DNA of 64,000 nucleotides. Source: Cryptomeria japonica (taxonomy: Eukaryota > Streptophyta > Pinopsida > Cupressales > Cupressaceae). The stretch spans positions 766,231,330 to 766,295,329 of the forward strand of contig NC_081408.1 of NCBI RefSeq assembly GCF_030272615.1. The letters run 5' to 3'. The notes under the pieces are model-generated. The model was not told the origin of the DNA. It saw only the letters and a list, made by a program, of their open reading frames with translations, and did not search any database. Shown here in pieces: positions 11,899 through 24,551 of this stretch. The first letter of the stretch is position 1, and each line of letters begins with the position of its first letter. The position numbers were made by a program, and so were the translations under genes.

Positions 11899-12680
11899 TA
11901 GCGCGTGAGAACAACATATTAGTGCGTCTAACAGTTATTTTAGCGCATCTGAAGAACAAACTAGCGCGTTAAAGTCACAGTGTAGCGCGTCATTCTCAGA
12001 AAAACCTCACAACAAATTTCAGAAAAGTCTGTTTTAGCGCGTATAACAAACATTTTAGCGCGTTGAAACTCTGTTTTAGCGCATCCACTAAACCAGTTAG
12101 CGCGTTAAAGTCACAGTGCAGCGCGTCAATTCTCAGGAAAACTTCACAGCAAAATTCAAAGAAATCTGTTTTAGCGCGTATAACAAACATTTTAGCGCAT
12201 TGAATCTCTCCTTTAGCGCATCAACAAAACTAGTTAGCGCGTCAAAGTCACAGTGCAGCGCGTCAATTCTCAGGAAAACTTCACAGCAAATTTCAAAGAA
12301 ATCTGTTTTAGCGCATATAACAAACATTTTAGCGCGTTGAAACTCTGTTTTAGCGCATTAGCCAAACCAGTTAGCGCTTAAAAGTCACAGTCTAGCGCGT
12401 AATTCTCAGAAAAATCTCACAACAAATTTCAAAAAAAGTCTGTTTTAGCGCGTGTAACAAGCAGCTTAGCGCGTGGAATCTCTGTTTTAGCGCATTAGCC
12501 AAACCAGGTAGCGCATAGAAAATACAGTTTAGCGCGTACATATTTCACAGTCAACCAAACAAAATTTTCCAGAATCAATTGTTTAGCGCGTAACCAGGGG
12601 CAGAGTAGCGCGTAGGTAACTATTCTTAGCGCATTGAAGTAATTTGCTAGCGCATAGAACAACTGTTTTAGCGCGTGAGA
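11899..12680 (+). repeat. GCGC-motif array 2 with 137-bp higher-order repeat
   Basis: About 29 copies of the same AGCGC motif in the same orientation as array 1. Part of it is organised as four copies of a 136-137-bp unit (phase marks TCACAGT at 11975, 12111, 12248 and 12385), each holding about six motifs. One further copy of the motif lies at about 13028. The array is followed by the region preceding gag. Confidence 0.9.
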
Positions 12681-13149
12681 AAAAGGAGAAAAACAGAGAG
12701 TTGGAAAAACCAAAATTTTTGAAAATCTCAAAAATATTTCAAACACAGTTTTCCATCAAAACACGTTTTTCATCAAACCAGAGTGACAGAAACAAAGCCA
12801 TAAAACTATTTTTCAAGTCAAATTTGCGTCAAACAAGGTTGTCTGAATCTGAAAACGAATCAAGCATTAGAGGACGTCTTTTCTATCATAATCCGGAAAC
12901 TTGTCATCATCAGTGTCAATTCAATCCTTTAAATATCTTACGGATCTCATCTCAAACACACTTGTCTAGAAATTTTCCAAATTTGTCAAATTCAGTTTCC
13001 CGATCGGGAAACTCTTATCCATATCATTTAGCGCACTTTATCCTGAAGGGACAGCTAAACCTTCGCTCTGATAAAGTAAGATTTGAAATTTTCAAAACAA
13101 GAATCAACTGAGTCCAAATCAATCAAAGGAAATCATTGATCACTCATGC

Positions 13150-13536
13150 ATGACTAATCGCCTTATTCTGAGAAAGAAGAACCTCTATCGCAACATCACG
13201 TTAAAGAAACAGCAACCAAGCTTTTCCAAATTCATCAAGAGAAATAAATTTTTATACATCAATCGTCAACTCTTCAAATCCCATCGGGTATTTCTTTATC
13301 ACGTCAAATGTTATATCCAAAACAAATCCAGCGAATTTGACAAAGAACCCCTGAAAACAAGAGCATACTGTCAAAAGTCTGCTTTTAATCAAAAGATAAA
13401 CTGCGGAGGAAAAATCAATCCAGCATTCCTGCCCGACGAGTGCATCACATATAACACACCTAGACCAGAACCACCAACGCCAGAGCAAAACATCAACGAG
13501 GACTTTGTTCCTTTCATCACTGAAAGTTTCTATTGA
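13150..13536 (+). CDS. Small ORF just upstream of gag, unrecognised
   Basis: A 128-codon open frame from an ATG, ending in TGA one base before the gag ATG at 13538. The start is Lys/Arg/Phe-rich and the end is Pro/Glu-rich (PRPEPPTPEQNINEDF), which looks more protein-like than chance. I recognise no domain. It could be a leader ORF, a former Gag extension in another frame, or random. A further weak open frame lies upstream at 12644-13111. Confidence 0.3.
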   Translation: MTNRLILRKKNLYRNITLKKQQPSFSKFIKRNKFLYINRQLFKSHRVFLYHVKCYIQNKSSEFDKEPLKTRAYCQKSAFNQKINCGGKINPAFLPDECITYNTPRPEPPTPEQNINEDFVPFITESFY

Positions 13537-13537
13537 A

Positions 13538-16500
13538 ATGCCTGTCACTCGTTCTCAACGAAACAAACAAAGCGAGACACCCGCGGAATCAAGTATGAAT
13601 CGCAGGTTATCAAATCCTTTTGAAGTTCCATCTTCAGAAGATCCTGAAATTACTGATGCAATCCTTCAGGAATGCCAAGAAAATCCTTCATTCCAAAAAC
13701 TCATTGAAAAACTCATGGAAAATGACAAAGAAAAATATCTGCTTATGCTTACAAGCAAAGGTGTCAAAATTCCTGAAGATTTCGACGCAAATGTCTTTCA
13801 AACAGGATCTCAACAATACACATACCAAGAACAACAAAGGGAAGAAGAGACTCGCATACCTGAACAACGTATTCCATAACAACATATACCAGAAATGCGA
13901 GTACCTATGTTCGAAACCCCCGAACAACACATACCATTTGCTACACCTTTTCAAATGAGAACAAATCCAAGGGAGGAACTCTTCCCTCGGCAAGATAATG
14001 CGCCTTTGGTTGCTCTTACTCAACAGATGCAAATGTTGCAAAGACAAATGCATGATATGCAACAAGGGACAACCGTGCGGTATTCTATAAACGAAATCTG
14101 TCCTTATCCATTTGACAGAAGCTTAAACATGATACCTTTTCCTCCAAACTCAGACATTCCTAAATTTGATAAATATGATGGGAAAGGTGATCCTCGAGAT
14201 CATGTTCGAGAATTTTGTACTATGAGTCTTGAATTTGCTCATAATGACACGTATCTGATGAGGTTATTCCCAAGAAGCCTGGGAGGACAAACAATGGAAT
14301 GGTTATCCAAGATTACACCACCTGTTAGATCATTTGACGAATTAGTCAACAAATTCATCACCCATTATTCTTACAACATCCAACATGCCATAACCATGTT
14401 AGATATCTGCAACACCAAACAAAAGAACAATGAAACATTCATGTTATTCCTTCAACGTTGGCGACGCATGGTATCAAGATATCCTCGCGATATTCCTGAA
14501 AGAGAGAAAATGGAAATCTTCATTGATAACTTGAATGGGGAAATGAGTTACAGACTCAAACTTCAATGCATCCCATCTTTTGACAAGTTAATTGAAAATG
14601 GCATCCAAGTAGAGGAAGCTTGTGTCAAAAAGGGAACACTCAAATTCTACAAAGAAGGAACGAACTCATCAAACTACAATAACCAAAACAATACCAACCT
14701 AGACAAAACTCGATTTTGGACTCGAAACAAAAACGACGGCAACAATGAATCCTATGATCCTAAATCTAAACAGCCAGTGCTTGCTTTATCAGGAAATACT
14801 CAGAATACGAAAAATCCTAAAAATGCTACTCCCAATACACCCAACAATACTCAAGGACAACTCAACACTAACAATGCCAACGATAATCAAAACAAAAATC
14901 TGAATCCAGGGCCTAACAACAATTCACGCAACAACACCAACAATTTCCATAAGCGTATTTTCACACCATTGGGCCAATCATTAGAGTCCGCATTTAGAGA
15001 GCTGTTAGCAAACAAGGTTCTTTCTTTACCTCCAATCAACAATTATGAACCCCCGATCAAACCACCTTGGTGGAATGATTCCCATTATTGTGATTTTCAT
15101 CGAAACAAAGGTCATAGAACAAACGAGTGCATGAGATTGAAACACATAATCCAAGACATGATTGATCGAGGGGACTTAACAGTGGATGGTCTCAAAACAA
15201 ATAATGATCATGAAGCCTTCAAAGATCCATTACCAAATTATAAAGATGGAGCATCAACTTCAAACGATACCCGCGGAGCTCGTATTAATCACATCTACAA
15301 CAACACAATCAATCACATATCAGCTGAAGACCATCAAGTCAATGTTATAACCATTCGAGATAAACGTGATCATGAATCTGTCAATGTAACAACCCGGACC
15401 CAGAAATATGTCTTAAAGGGACATACTGCACCTCCAACCACCACACCCAAAATCCAATACGACTTAGTTACTCAACTGCGAAAAACTCTGGCTCAGATAT
15501 CTATCCTGGAATTGTTAAAACTATCTCCAAGACACAAAGACATATTAGAGCAAGCGCTCTTAGAAACAAATGTACCTCAAAATCTGGATACAGACAAATT
15601 CCAAGCTATGGTGGCCCACATGACAGAGTCTCATAACCTCACTTTCTCAGAGCATGATAATACTTCATTGAGTCATCCGCATAATACTCCTCTACATATT
15701 GAAGTCATTGTTTGCAAACACCGTGTCAAAAGAGTCTTAATAGATGGAGGAGCCGGACTTAATATATGTACTTTAAAGCTTATCCGTGCACTAGGTTTCT
15801 CAGAAGAATCTATTGATCCTTGTAAAAAGATTACCATAAAAGCATATGATGATGAGGAACGGTCCTCTAAAGGAACAGTGATATTACCTATTCAGGTAGG
15901 CCCCGTGCAAAAGGATACTATATGTCAAGTTTTAGATATTGATCTCACTTATAATATCTTACTAGGCCGACCCTGGATACATGAAATGCAAGCAGTACCT
16001 TCTACATACCACCAGTGTGTCAAATTTCCTTATGATGGACAGGAAATCTCCATATCAGCTGATCACAATCCATTTCAACATTGCAATACCATGGGGGCAG
16101 CCCAAGACAGTTTGGTTCCTTATAATAGAGAAAATCAACAGTCTTCGACATCTGATCCACCAATAGCAAAATCCAACTCCTTATGGGGAGATTTCAAACA
16201 GAAAATGCAAATCAAAGACCAAGGCATGGGCGAATACTCTATGGAGCCTTTGTGTTTAACCAAATTGCCAACATCACCTAGATCACATGGTTTACCTACT
16301 CTATCAATACATCAGGCAACTCAGCCCATAACTAAATTTAATGGTACCTTCATCCAATTAGGGACTCTAGCACATGAATCAAAAGATAAAGATGTTCTTA
16401 ACTGGTTATACAAAGATGAAGAAGAAGCTAATAGAGCGGCCGCTCTAGACATTGTTCTACCAACACACTTGTATGGAAAAGGCTACCTGATCATGAAACA

Positions 16501-18628
16501 AATGGGATATGGCGGTAAAGGACCTATTGGGAAACGCCAAGAAGGAGTCACTGAACCTATAGATCTTCCTTCACAACCTAGTAGAAATAAGGCAGGATTA
16601 GGTTCTAAATTCACTTTCCTATTAAAAAGGCCGCCACATACAAATACAAAACCTCAATGGAAAGAAAAGAAGAAATACAAGGAAGAATCATGGCAGGAAG
16701 CTCTCTTTGAATCAGCAGAAACAATCCGTAAGGCAAGAGAACGTCAAGATCAGAAGATACATCAGGGAAAGCTTCTGAATCATAAGAAGGCCATATCTGC
16801 AGCAGTGGTTCATATTCACACACCAGTGGCTCAAGAACCAATCCTATCATCACAAGCACCCATCATTCCTCCCCGAGGAAGCACAATATATGAACAAATC
16901 CAGAATGTAGAAGATGGATCAGATACAGAATCCACACAAAATGTCAAAATAGTATCTATCATCAAGGATTTATTTTCGCCATACAACATACCTGTCTACA
17001 ACACAGATAGAATTTGGGATGATGCCTATGAGACCGATTCAAATGAATATGAATGGGGTACCTGCTCCGACGCTGCTACAAATATCCCTGATAATACTGA
17101 TTTCATATCCATTTCTCAAGAAGAACATAACGCAGAAGATAGATCTCTTGAATTTGGTCCACAACATATCTATGATGTTCAGGAAAGCGAACAGAAATAT
17201 TACGAACAAGTCTATGTAGAAGATGATACCATCGAAGACCTCGATGAAACCCTAAATTTCTTTAAAAACAAGACCCATCACGATGATAACTCTATTCTAA
17301 CACTCACAGCAGCTGAACTTGACCCACCCAATGATTCCTTACCACTTGTCTTCCCTGATCTCATCGACTGGACTGAACCTGAGACTCATGATATCCCAAT
17401 TTTTCCAGATGATGAATCTATTATTCACTACCTATGTACCGTAAATCCCGAAACAGGCTCTACCAGTGAACCGCATAACGACGTCTGTTCTTCAGAGAGT
17501 GCCAAGTCTCTCAGTCGCAAAAATGAATCAAATAATGAATCTAAGGCTGAAAACCAGTCAATGGCAGCAATGGATCCCAAAAAAGTAAAAATAAAGGGCG
17601 CATCTGAGGGTGAAAACCTTTATAAGGCACCTAATGATGGGAGACTTGACACTCTTCCTGAACATTTTCATGAACGATCACCCATATTGATTGAGCCCAC
17701 TCAATCAATCAACATTGGTACCCCTGAAGCCGTCAGAAACATTCACCTTGCAGAATCTCTGACCGAAGAGGAAAGATTGGCATTCATCATCTTCTTTAAA
17801 GGACAGCAAATTAACTTTGCCTGGTCATATGCTGATATGCCTGGAGTGGATCCACACCTAATCATGCATCACTTATCCATCTCTGCGGGGGTTAAACCAG
17901 TCAAGCAGAAACTACGGAAGATGAATCCACAAATAGCACTCATGGTCAAAACGGAATTAAAGAAATTATTAGATGTCGGATTCATCCGACCTATTGACTA
18001 TGCAGAATGGATTTCTAACATTGTTCCAGTCTCAAAACCAGATGGTAGTATCAGAATATGCACCGACTTCAGAGATGTCAATAAAGCTTGCCCAAAAGAT
18101 GACTTTCCTCTACCAAGTATTGATATAATTGTAGATCTCACAGCAAGCCATGCAATACTCTCATTAATGGACGGTTTCTCAGGCTATAATCAAATCAAAA
18201 TAGCTCCTGAAGATCAAGACAAAACAGCATTCACCTGTCCTTGGGGAACATACTGTTGGAATGTAATGCCTTTTGGCTTAAAGAATGCCGGAGCCACTTA
18301 CCAAAGAGCAATGACAACCATATTCCATGATATGATGCACACATTTATGGAAGACTATGTGGATGATTTGCTAGCCAAATCCTTCACCAGAACTGAACAT
18401 CTTGGCATCCTAACAAAGATCTTTGATCGATTGCAGAAATTCAAAGTTCGACTCAACCCTAAGAAGTGTGTCTTCGGGGTTACATCAGGCAAGTTACTAG
18501 GTTACATCGTCTCAGCTAAAGGTATTGAAGTTGATCCAGCAAAGGTACAAGCCATCATGGATATGCCACCACCAAAGAATATCAGTCAACTTCGATCTCT
18601 CCAAGGACGACTTCAATCAATCAGATGA
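13538..18628 (+). pseudogene. Tat-like gag-pro-RT polyprotein with internal stop
   Basis: The start is the ATG before PVTRSQRN. An in-frame TAA at 13877-13879 (likely a former CAA) separates the first 113 codons from the 1,577-codon remainder. Domains in order: Gag core about 14090-14640 (IPKFDKYDGKGDPRDHV and FLQRWRRMVSRYP); a zinc-knuckle-like C-x2-H-x4-H-x4-C near 15090; retropepsin with LIDGGAGLN near 15740; a G-patch-like block (MKQMGYGGKGPIGKR) near 16500; an acidic linker; and RT with FRDVNKACPKDDFPLP and the catalytic YVDD at 18356-18367. The frame ends in TGA at 18626-18628, where relatives have Arg (CGA to TGA fits). Encodes the capsid, protease and polymerase of the element; non-functional as one chain here. 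Confidence 0.92.
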
Positions 18629-20035
18629 TTCATCACTCAAATAGCAGATAAAAGTCTTCCCTTTAACCACTTGTTACACAAAAATGTGCCATTCAAATGG
18701 GAGACTAAATGTGCAGAATCTTTTTACCAACTTAAACAGTACCTGATGAATCCACCAGTTCTAGTACCACCAATTGCAGGAAAGCCTCTTATATTGTATA
18801 TATCAACGACAGATGTTTCACTGGGGGCATTATTGGCACAAGAAGATCAACAAGGAAAAGAACACGCCATATATTACATCAGTAGAACATTGAATGGATA
18901 TGAGCTCAATTATACATTCATTGAAAAGGCTTGCTTAACAGTTGTTTTTGCATCTCAAAAGTTCCGACATTATATGCTAGCACACACTATCAAGCTAGTA
19001 GCCAAAATTGATCCTCTCAAATATTTACTCAGCAAGGCAGCTCTCACAGGCCGATTAGCTAAATGGGTTATGATTCTCAGTGAATTTGACATCCACTACA
19101 CAGAAAGACGCGCCATCAAGGGACAAGCAATTGCAGATCAGCTGGCTGACGCACCGCTACCAGGAAAACAAATCATGGACATTGAATTTCCAGACGGGGA
19201 CGTTTTTGCTCTTTCCTCCAAACAATGGATCCTATACTTTGATGGATCCTATACCCAACATGGTTCAGGGGCCGGCATTCTATTCATCACCCCTGAAGGA
19301 CACACTATGCCAAGATCATACAGGCTTATGTTTCCATGTACAAATAATATGGCTGAATATGAAGCATTGGTCATAGGCATCAAAATGGCCGTCGAATGGA
19401 AGATCACAGAATTAAAAGTCTATGGAGACTCGCAATTGGTCATCAATCAAATCAACAACAACTATCAGACAAAGGATGATAAGCTACTACCCTATAAACG
19501 GATGGTGGATGATTTCAAACAGTATTTTGTGCACATCACTTTTGAGCAAATACCAAGGTTAAATAACAAAGCAGCCGATGCAATGGCTACGATCGCTTCA
19601 TTACTACAAATTCCAGAACAACAGAGTCGTTATGAGTTCCTGGTAGAGCAACTGTTCTCTCCCGCCTATGACCATTCTGAATCTCATGTTATATATGCCT
19701 TAACCGGTTCAGATTCTCCGTTATATGGACCAATATATGACTACCTCAAGCATAATATATTACCCACTGACCAATCCCGCAACCAAAAACGTAACTTTAT
19801 CCGACAAGCTGCCCGCTACACCCTTACCGTTGATACCTTATATCGTCGAGGTCTAGATGGTACTCTTCTTCGTTGTCTTGATCGTAATGATTCTGATTTG
19901 GCTTTACACGAGCTTCACGAAGGTATTTGTGGTACACATTCGAGTGGCACTACTCTTGCTAAAAAGCTTCTACGAATGGGATACTACTGGCCTACTATGG
20001 AAAAAGACTCATCATTTCGCCAAGAAATGTCCTAA
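18629..20035 (+). pseudogene. Tat-like RT end, RNase H regions, integrase zinc finger
   Basis: Same frame as RT after the TGA. It contains the RT connection with a first RNase H-like segment (STTDVSLGALLAQED) and then a second, complete RNase H (LYFDGSYTQHGSGAG, NNMAEYEAL, YGDSQLV). A double RNase H arrangement is described for the Tat group. After it comes the HHCC zinc finger of integrase (HELHEGICGTHSSGTTLAKKL). The frame is lost near 20008-20012 by a one-base indel, and HFAKKCPKCQ continues in the next frame. Confidence 0.9.
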
Positions 20036-20975
20036 ATGCCAAATCCATGGCAATCTGATACATGCACCAGCACAGGAACTGCAACCATTTACCACATCCT
20101 GGCCCTTTTGTCAGTGGGGATTAGATCTGGTAGGCAAAATACATCCTTCATCTTCAAATGGACACAAGTTCATTATAACCGCCACAGAATACTTTACCAA
20201 ATGGATTGAAGCAGTTCCCATGACCACAGTAACTGGGAAACAAATTGCTTCTTTTATCTTAAATTATCTGATCTGCAGATATGGTATTCCAAGTTCAATT
20301 GTCACAGATAATGGACGACCTTTCAAAAACCAAGATGTGCAGGAACTATGTGAAAAATTCAAAATCCAGCATCGATTTTCTACACCATACTATCCACAAG
20401 GAAATGGTCAGGCAGAAGCATCTAACAAAACGATCCTAAAAATCCTTAAGAAAACAGTGAATGATGCAGGCAAAGATTGGCATATACAACTCAATCCAGC
20501 TCTTTGGGCCTACAGGACTAGCATCCGCACACCTACAGGGGCAACACCATATTCCTTGGTATATGGATCAGAAGCTATTTTACCCTTGGAGGTAGAAATT
20601 CCATCTCTTAGAGTCTCTTTGAAAGGCTTGATTCCAGATGAAGAGTATCGGGTAAATCGACTGCAAGAATTGGAACTATTAGATGAAAGACACCAACATG
20701 CTTATACTCATCTCAAAGCATATCAGCAACGCATGTGCCGGAGCTACAATCATAAGGTTATTCCTCGTAACTTCAAAGTTGGTGATCTAGTCTTAAAAGA
20801 AAATCCAAGAAACTAGCAAGATAGAGAAAAGAAAGGGAAATTTGAACCTAACTGGTTGGGTCCCTATGTCATCATTTCAGTCTATGGATCAGGTGCTTAT
20901 CAGCTAACAAATTCTGAAGGAGATGTGCTTGATGATCCAACTAATAGCATTCATCTAAAAAAGTACTATACTTAA
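20012..20975 (+). pseudogene. Tat-like integrase core and C-terminus
   Basis: The integrase catalytic core is intact in sequence: GLDLVG (first Asp), SIVTDNGRPF (second Asp) and GNGQAEASN (Glu). It is followed by the GPY/F-type C-terminal module (NWLGPYVI). A TAG at 20814-20816 interrupts between core and C-terminus. The coding region ends at TAA 20973-20975. Together with the frameshift near 20010, this copy should not make a working integrase. Confidence 0.9.
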
Positions 20976-22345
20976 AGTAGCCTAGTGCACGGAAAACGCC
21001 AAAACAAACAAAAAAATACACAACTCCAGAAAAAGTCAAGATACAAAGTACAATAAAAACAAATGGTGAAAACCTGGTAAACAGGCGCCTTTGTGAAAGG
21101 CCGGCTCCTTTCTCTATATCCATGCCATTTTATCCATCAAAACACTCTCGGCCATCGCCCGACACTTAGCATATATCTCTCCAGGACATACTTAGCGTAG
21201 TCACTATCCTGGGTTATTCATCTACCACATTTTACCATGGCTTGGAAATCACTGTACATACTTATATCTAGCAGAAACACTCATCTAGGGACATTAGACT
21301 GTTCAAAAACTTGCAAACATTCAAGACATGCCAACTATTGCAAAACTTAGACATCTGACATCCAACAAACACAACTACACTACATCACAACAACCAAACA
21401 CGAACAATACACCAGAAACTTAAGGATGGATGATTTTCTGAAGTACTCAATGTTGCATTATCGTATTAAGGTCTTGATTATTTTGCATTTTGAACTTTTT
21501 AATAAATTGGAATCTTTTCCTTATCTCATCAAAAGCTTCACAGCCAGAGATCATGGAAAACTTCCAACATTTTCTTAGTCTTCTGTTTGGGAGGCGATCA
21601 CTTGTATTGTGTGAATATTTGCCTCGAGACGTGATTCATATCACTGAAGGCTTGATCCCATTTCACGCATTATAAATGATCTACTCTTGTATGTTTACGC
21701 AATACGCACTCAGGTCGTCCTGGTTCAATTATACCTTGACGCTTGTGCTATCTTGCAAAATTAAAAATCATGTAAATTTTACTCAGGTCATTCTGGTTCA
21801 ATTATACCATTATGCTTGTATAAATTTTCAACATATCCTAAACAAATCAATGCTCAATGATGATATTTACAAAGAAAGCAAATTAATGGTTATATCGGAT
21901 GGCAAATACAGAATGAGAGATGATCCAAACACAATTAGTTGCATATCATTTTACAATTAGTTGCATATCATTTTACAATTAGTTGTATATCATTTTACAA
22001 TTAGTTGCATCTCATTATTATCTCTTCTATCATTATTACATCATTACACATCATCTTACATAAAGCCGCATATTAACATCATACATCTCATTTTCAAGAT
22101 ACATCTCATAACACACAAAAACATACATATGTATATCATACATTACATCATGTACATAAGCATTACATCATCATGTAAAAAAAGGAAGCAGCACACATAA
22201 AACATACATCTATAAACACATCACATCGGTCAAAAATGGTGCTCTATATATATATCCCTCAAAATGATCAAAATCTACAAAATGTGTCACAACTGTGTCC
22301 AGTACAAAGAATACACTGCTCAAAATACAATAGAGACCATGTCTC
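20976..22345. other. Spacer between sense pol and antisense PMD gene
   Basis: AT-rich sequence with no convincing long frame. It separates two convergent coding units (integrase on plus, PMD on minus), so both transcription units should end here. It contains a 22-bp tandem repeat at 21931-22014 and many ACATCAT-type simple stretches. No clear poly(A) signal is assigned. Confidence 0.5.
21931..22014. repeat. 22-bp tandem repeat, about four copies
   Basis: Unit ACAATTAGTTGCATATCATT plus TT, starting at 21931, 21953, 21975 and 21997. The copies are nearly identical, and the last one decays. Confidence 0.85.
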
Positions 22346-24256
22346 TCAAGTATGACTATCCCCTGATGGAGATGGTCTAGCCCCTGAGGCACCTGCTCCC
22401 AGATCAGCAGGAGGGTCCTGTCCCGCTGGCCCTGTCACTCCACGGCTCTCCGATCGTGTCCCGGCAGTTCGAGATCGACTTGATCTCGACTGCGCAAAGC
22501 TCTCTACACGCCGCTCTCTGGGAACCGCCTCCTCATAGTGCTGCCTGTAATATGCAGCCTCCTGCACACTCCGTGTCAGCTCTCTCAGGGTGTCTCTCAA
22601 GGGACCACCCGCCGCAGCTCTCTAAACGGTCGCCAAGGCCTCCTCTGCTCGCCCCCGCCGCTCCATCTCGGTATCTCTCTCAGTGATCAACTGAGAGATC
22701 TGCCTCTGATACGTCAAAATCTGTGCCTGCAGCTGCTGCACAGTGATCTGAAGCGTCCGGATCTGGGCGTCCTCTATGTGTCCCGGCACTCGAACCCGTA
22801 ACGGTACCTGTGCTGGCGCCACTCCCCCCACTCGGCCTGTCCTAGGTACGGGAGGTGGAAGAATATCTATCCTCCTCCTCTGTACTGGCCTCCCCACCTC
22901 CTCCTCTCCTCCTACTGCCGCTAGTACCTCTGTGACTCTGCCCTCTCTCCCGGCTCCAATAGCCAATCCTCCCCTCCCTCTCTCAATCCGACCCTGTCGC
23001 ACCGCCCTCTGCACACCTCTCCCTCTCCTCCTCCCTCCATCACCCCCATCATCCCCATCATCCCCCTCATCTCCCCTGTCTCCCTCCTCTCCATCTGAAT
23101 CAAAAACCGGTCTCATCTCCTCTGGATCTGAGATCCTAGCCACAGCCCGAGCAGCAAATAAATGAGCGAACTCGTCAGTCATACCAGCATCCTGTATCTC
23201 TGGGGCATAGTCCCAGATCTGCCCAGTCAAACCAGTAAACTCCTCAATCACAACGGCACTGTCAATGGTCGGCCCCCAATCGGCCACATCCTGCTGCCGC
23301 CGTGCATATAAGCACGTCCCCTGGGGAACACCCTGCTGCCTCCCGAACTGCCTCAAAACTCGGGTAACCAAAAACCGCTCAATAACGAACGGGGTCCTCC
23401 CAATCAAATGCCTTGTCATAAACACAAAAGGCATCTCTATACCATCCTCGGCCCATACCTCGCAGCCTGTGTACGGTCTCCAGATGACCGTATCTATGTC
23501 ATCAAAAACCCTCCTCCAGTGCTCTAGTTTGCCCAGCTTACGCTGGACAACTAGGCCTCTATAACCATAAGCATAAGCCACCCCTACGGGCCTATCCCTG
23601 TCTGCCAGTGGCCTCGCTGCTGGAATGTGCTCCCAGCACCATACCTGTAAGAGTGTCACCCCTGCTGATAAACTGTCATAACCAAGGTATACTACCTCGT
23701 GCAGGCTCCTGTAAAGGTGGGCCAACATCGCTGACCCCCATGCAAATCTCCGGCCCTGTGTGACCATCTGCTCCAGAACCAGCCCCCATCCCACTGAAAA
23801 TCCCTTTGACCTACGATCAGGACAAAGGAATCCTCCAATAAATCCTGCCAATACAGATGGCAGCGGTGCATAATCAAGATCCAGGAACTCCTGCCACGGG
23901 ATCTCATACCCGCAGACACTCTCATCATGAAAAATCCAGCGCAGTGCCTCTGTGCCGCCCTCCTCTGTCTGCTCATAGGGTAGTATAGCTCCTACCACAG
24001 GAATACGCAAGATGCGATAGCAGTCCTCTGGTGTCACGGTCATCTCCCCAGTGGCAAAATGGAAGGTGTTCGTGTCACTATGCCATCTCTCTGCCAGTGC
24101 TGTCAAGAGTCCCCGGTTCACAGTGAACCGAGGCATATCCAAAAGTGAGGTCAATCCACACCTCTCAATAATATCTAAGTCTGCCTGTGACAGACGCGGT
24201 ATCAATGTCCATGGTCTCGGGAATCTCTCCCTCGACTGCACGATCCCCAATCGCTC
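22346..24256 (-). pseudogene. Antisense Plant Mobile Domain gene, exon 2 (amber stop near the end)
   Basis: Minus-strand reading frame beginning at a clean 3' splice site (GTTTGTTGACAG then GAGCGATTG) with no ATG at its own start. The first about 380 residues form a Plant Mobile Domain: AERWHSDTNTFHF, GEMTVTPEDCYRILRIPV, SAMLAHLYRSLHEVVYLG and LLQVWCWEHIPAARP are its typical blocks. An Asp/Gly/Arg-rich low-complexity region follows, then a Gln/Leu-rich probable coiled coil. A TAG at 22622-22624 interrupts the frame, and the same frame continues 91 codons to 22346. PMDs occur in host proteins such as MAIN/MAIL1 and in transposons. The segment is visibly richer in G and C than gag-pol, which suggests separate capture. 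I am sure of the domain; splicing is inferred. Confidence 0.9.
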
Positions 24257-24387
24257 CTGTCAACAAACAAAACATATCCAATATCAGATTCCACATCAAT
24301 AAAAAGATATCAAAATACAACTCACATCAAATACATGAAACAAATTTGCTCATCTACATCAAGTTCAAAAACCTATCATTTCATATC

Positions 24388-24551
24388 AACTTGTAAAACA
24401 ACTCAAGTTCTCAAAAACCATATCAAAACTTGTAAAACAACTCAAGTACCACAATCACAAACTTGTCAAACAACTCAAGTTTCCCACCCATATCAAAACT
24501 TGTAAAACAACTCAAGTTTTCAACCCATACCGGCTTGTAAAACAACTCAGG
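24388..24551. repeat. Five spaced copies of a palindromic 20-mer
   Basis: The motif ACTTGTAAAACAACTCAAGT occurs about five times, spaced 33-39 bp (near 24388, 24427, 24460, 24497 and 24533, the last degenerate). Its ends ACTTG/CAAGT are inverted repeats, so each copy can form a small hairpin. It lies in the predicted PMD intron near the 3' splice site. Confidence 0.85.

Noticed and set aside
11996-12340. Several 60-74 codon frames in both strands within array 2
   Set aside because: They repeat with the 137-bp period, so they are by-products of the tandem array rather than genes.
10159-12680. Short repeats with unrelated spacers look CRISPR-like
   Set aside because: The motif core is only about 9 bp, degenerate and irregularly spaced, and it lies in a plant LTR element with no cas genes. 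It is a motif array.
11899-12680. TTTTAGCGCG could be a variant plant telomere repeat (TTTAGGG)
   Set aside because: Spacing is over 20 bp with unrelated sequence between copies, and the GCGC core differs from GGG. Not telomeric.
22776-23165. Plus-strand open frame rich in Pro and Ser
   Set aside because: It is the reverse of the GC-rich PMD exon on the minus strand; low complexity creates the open frame.
24250-24250. PMD frame starting with TTG at 24250
   Set aside because: There is no ATG there, and the frame is open up to a strong 3' splice site at 24257. A spliced first exon explains it better than a non-ATG start.
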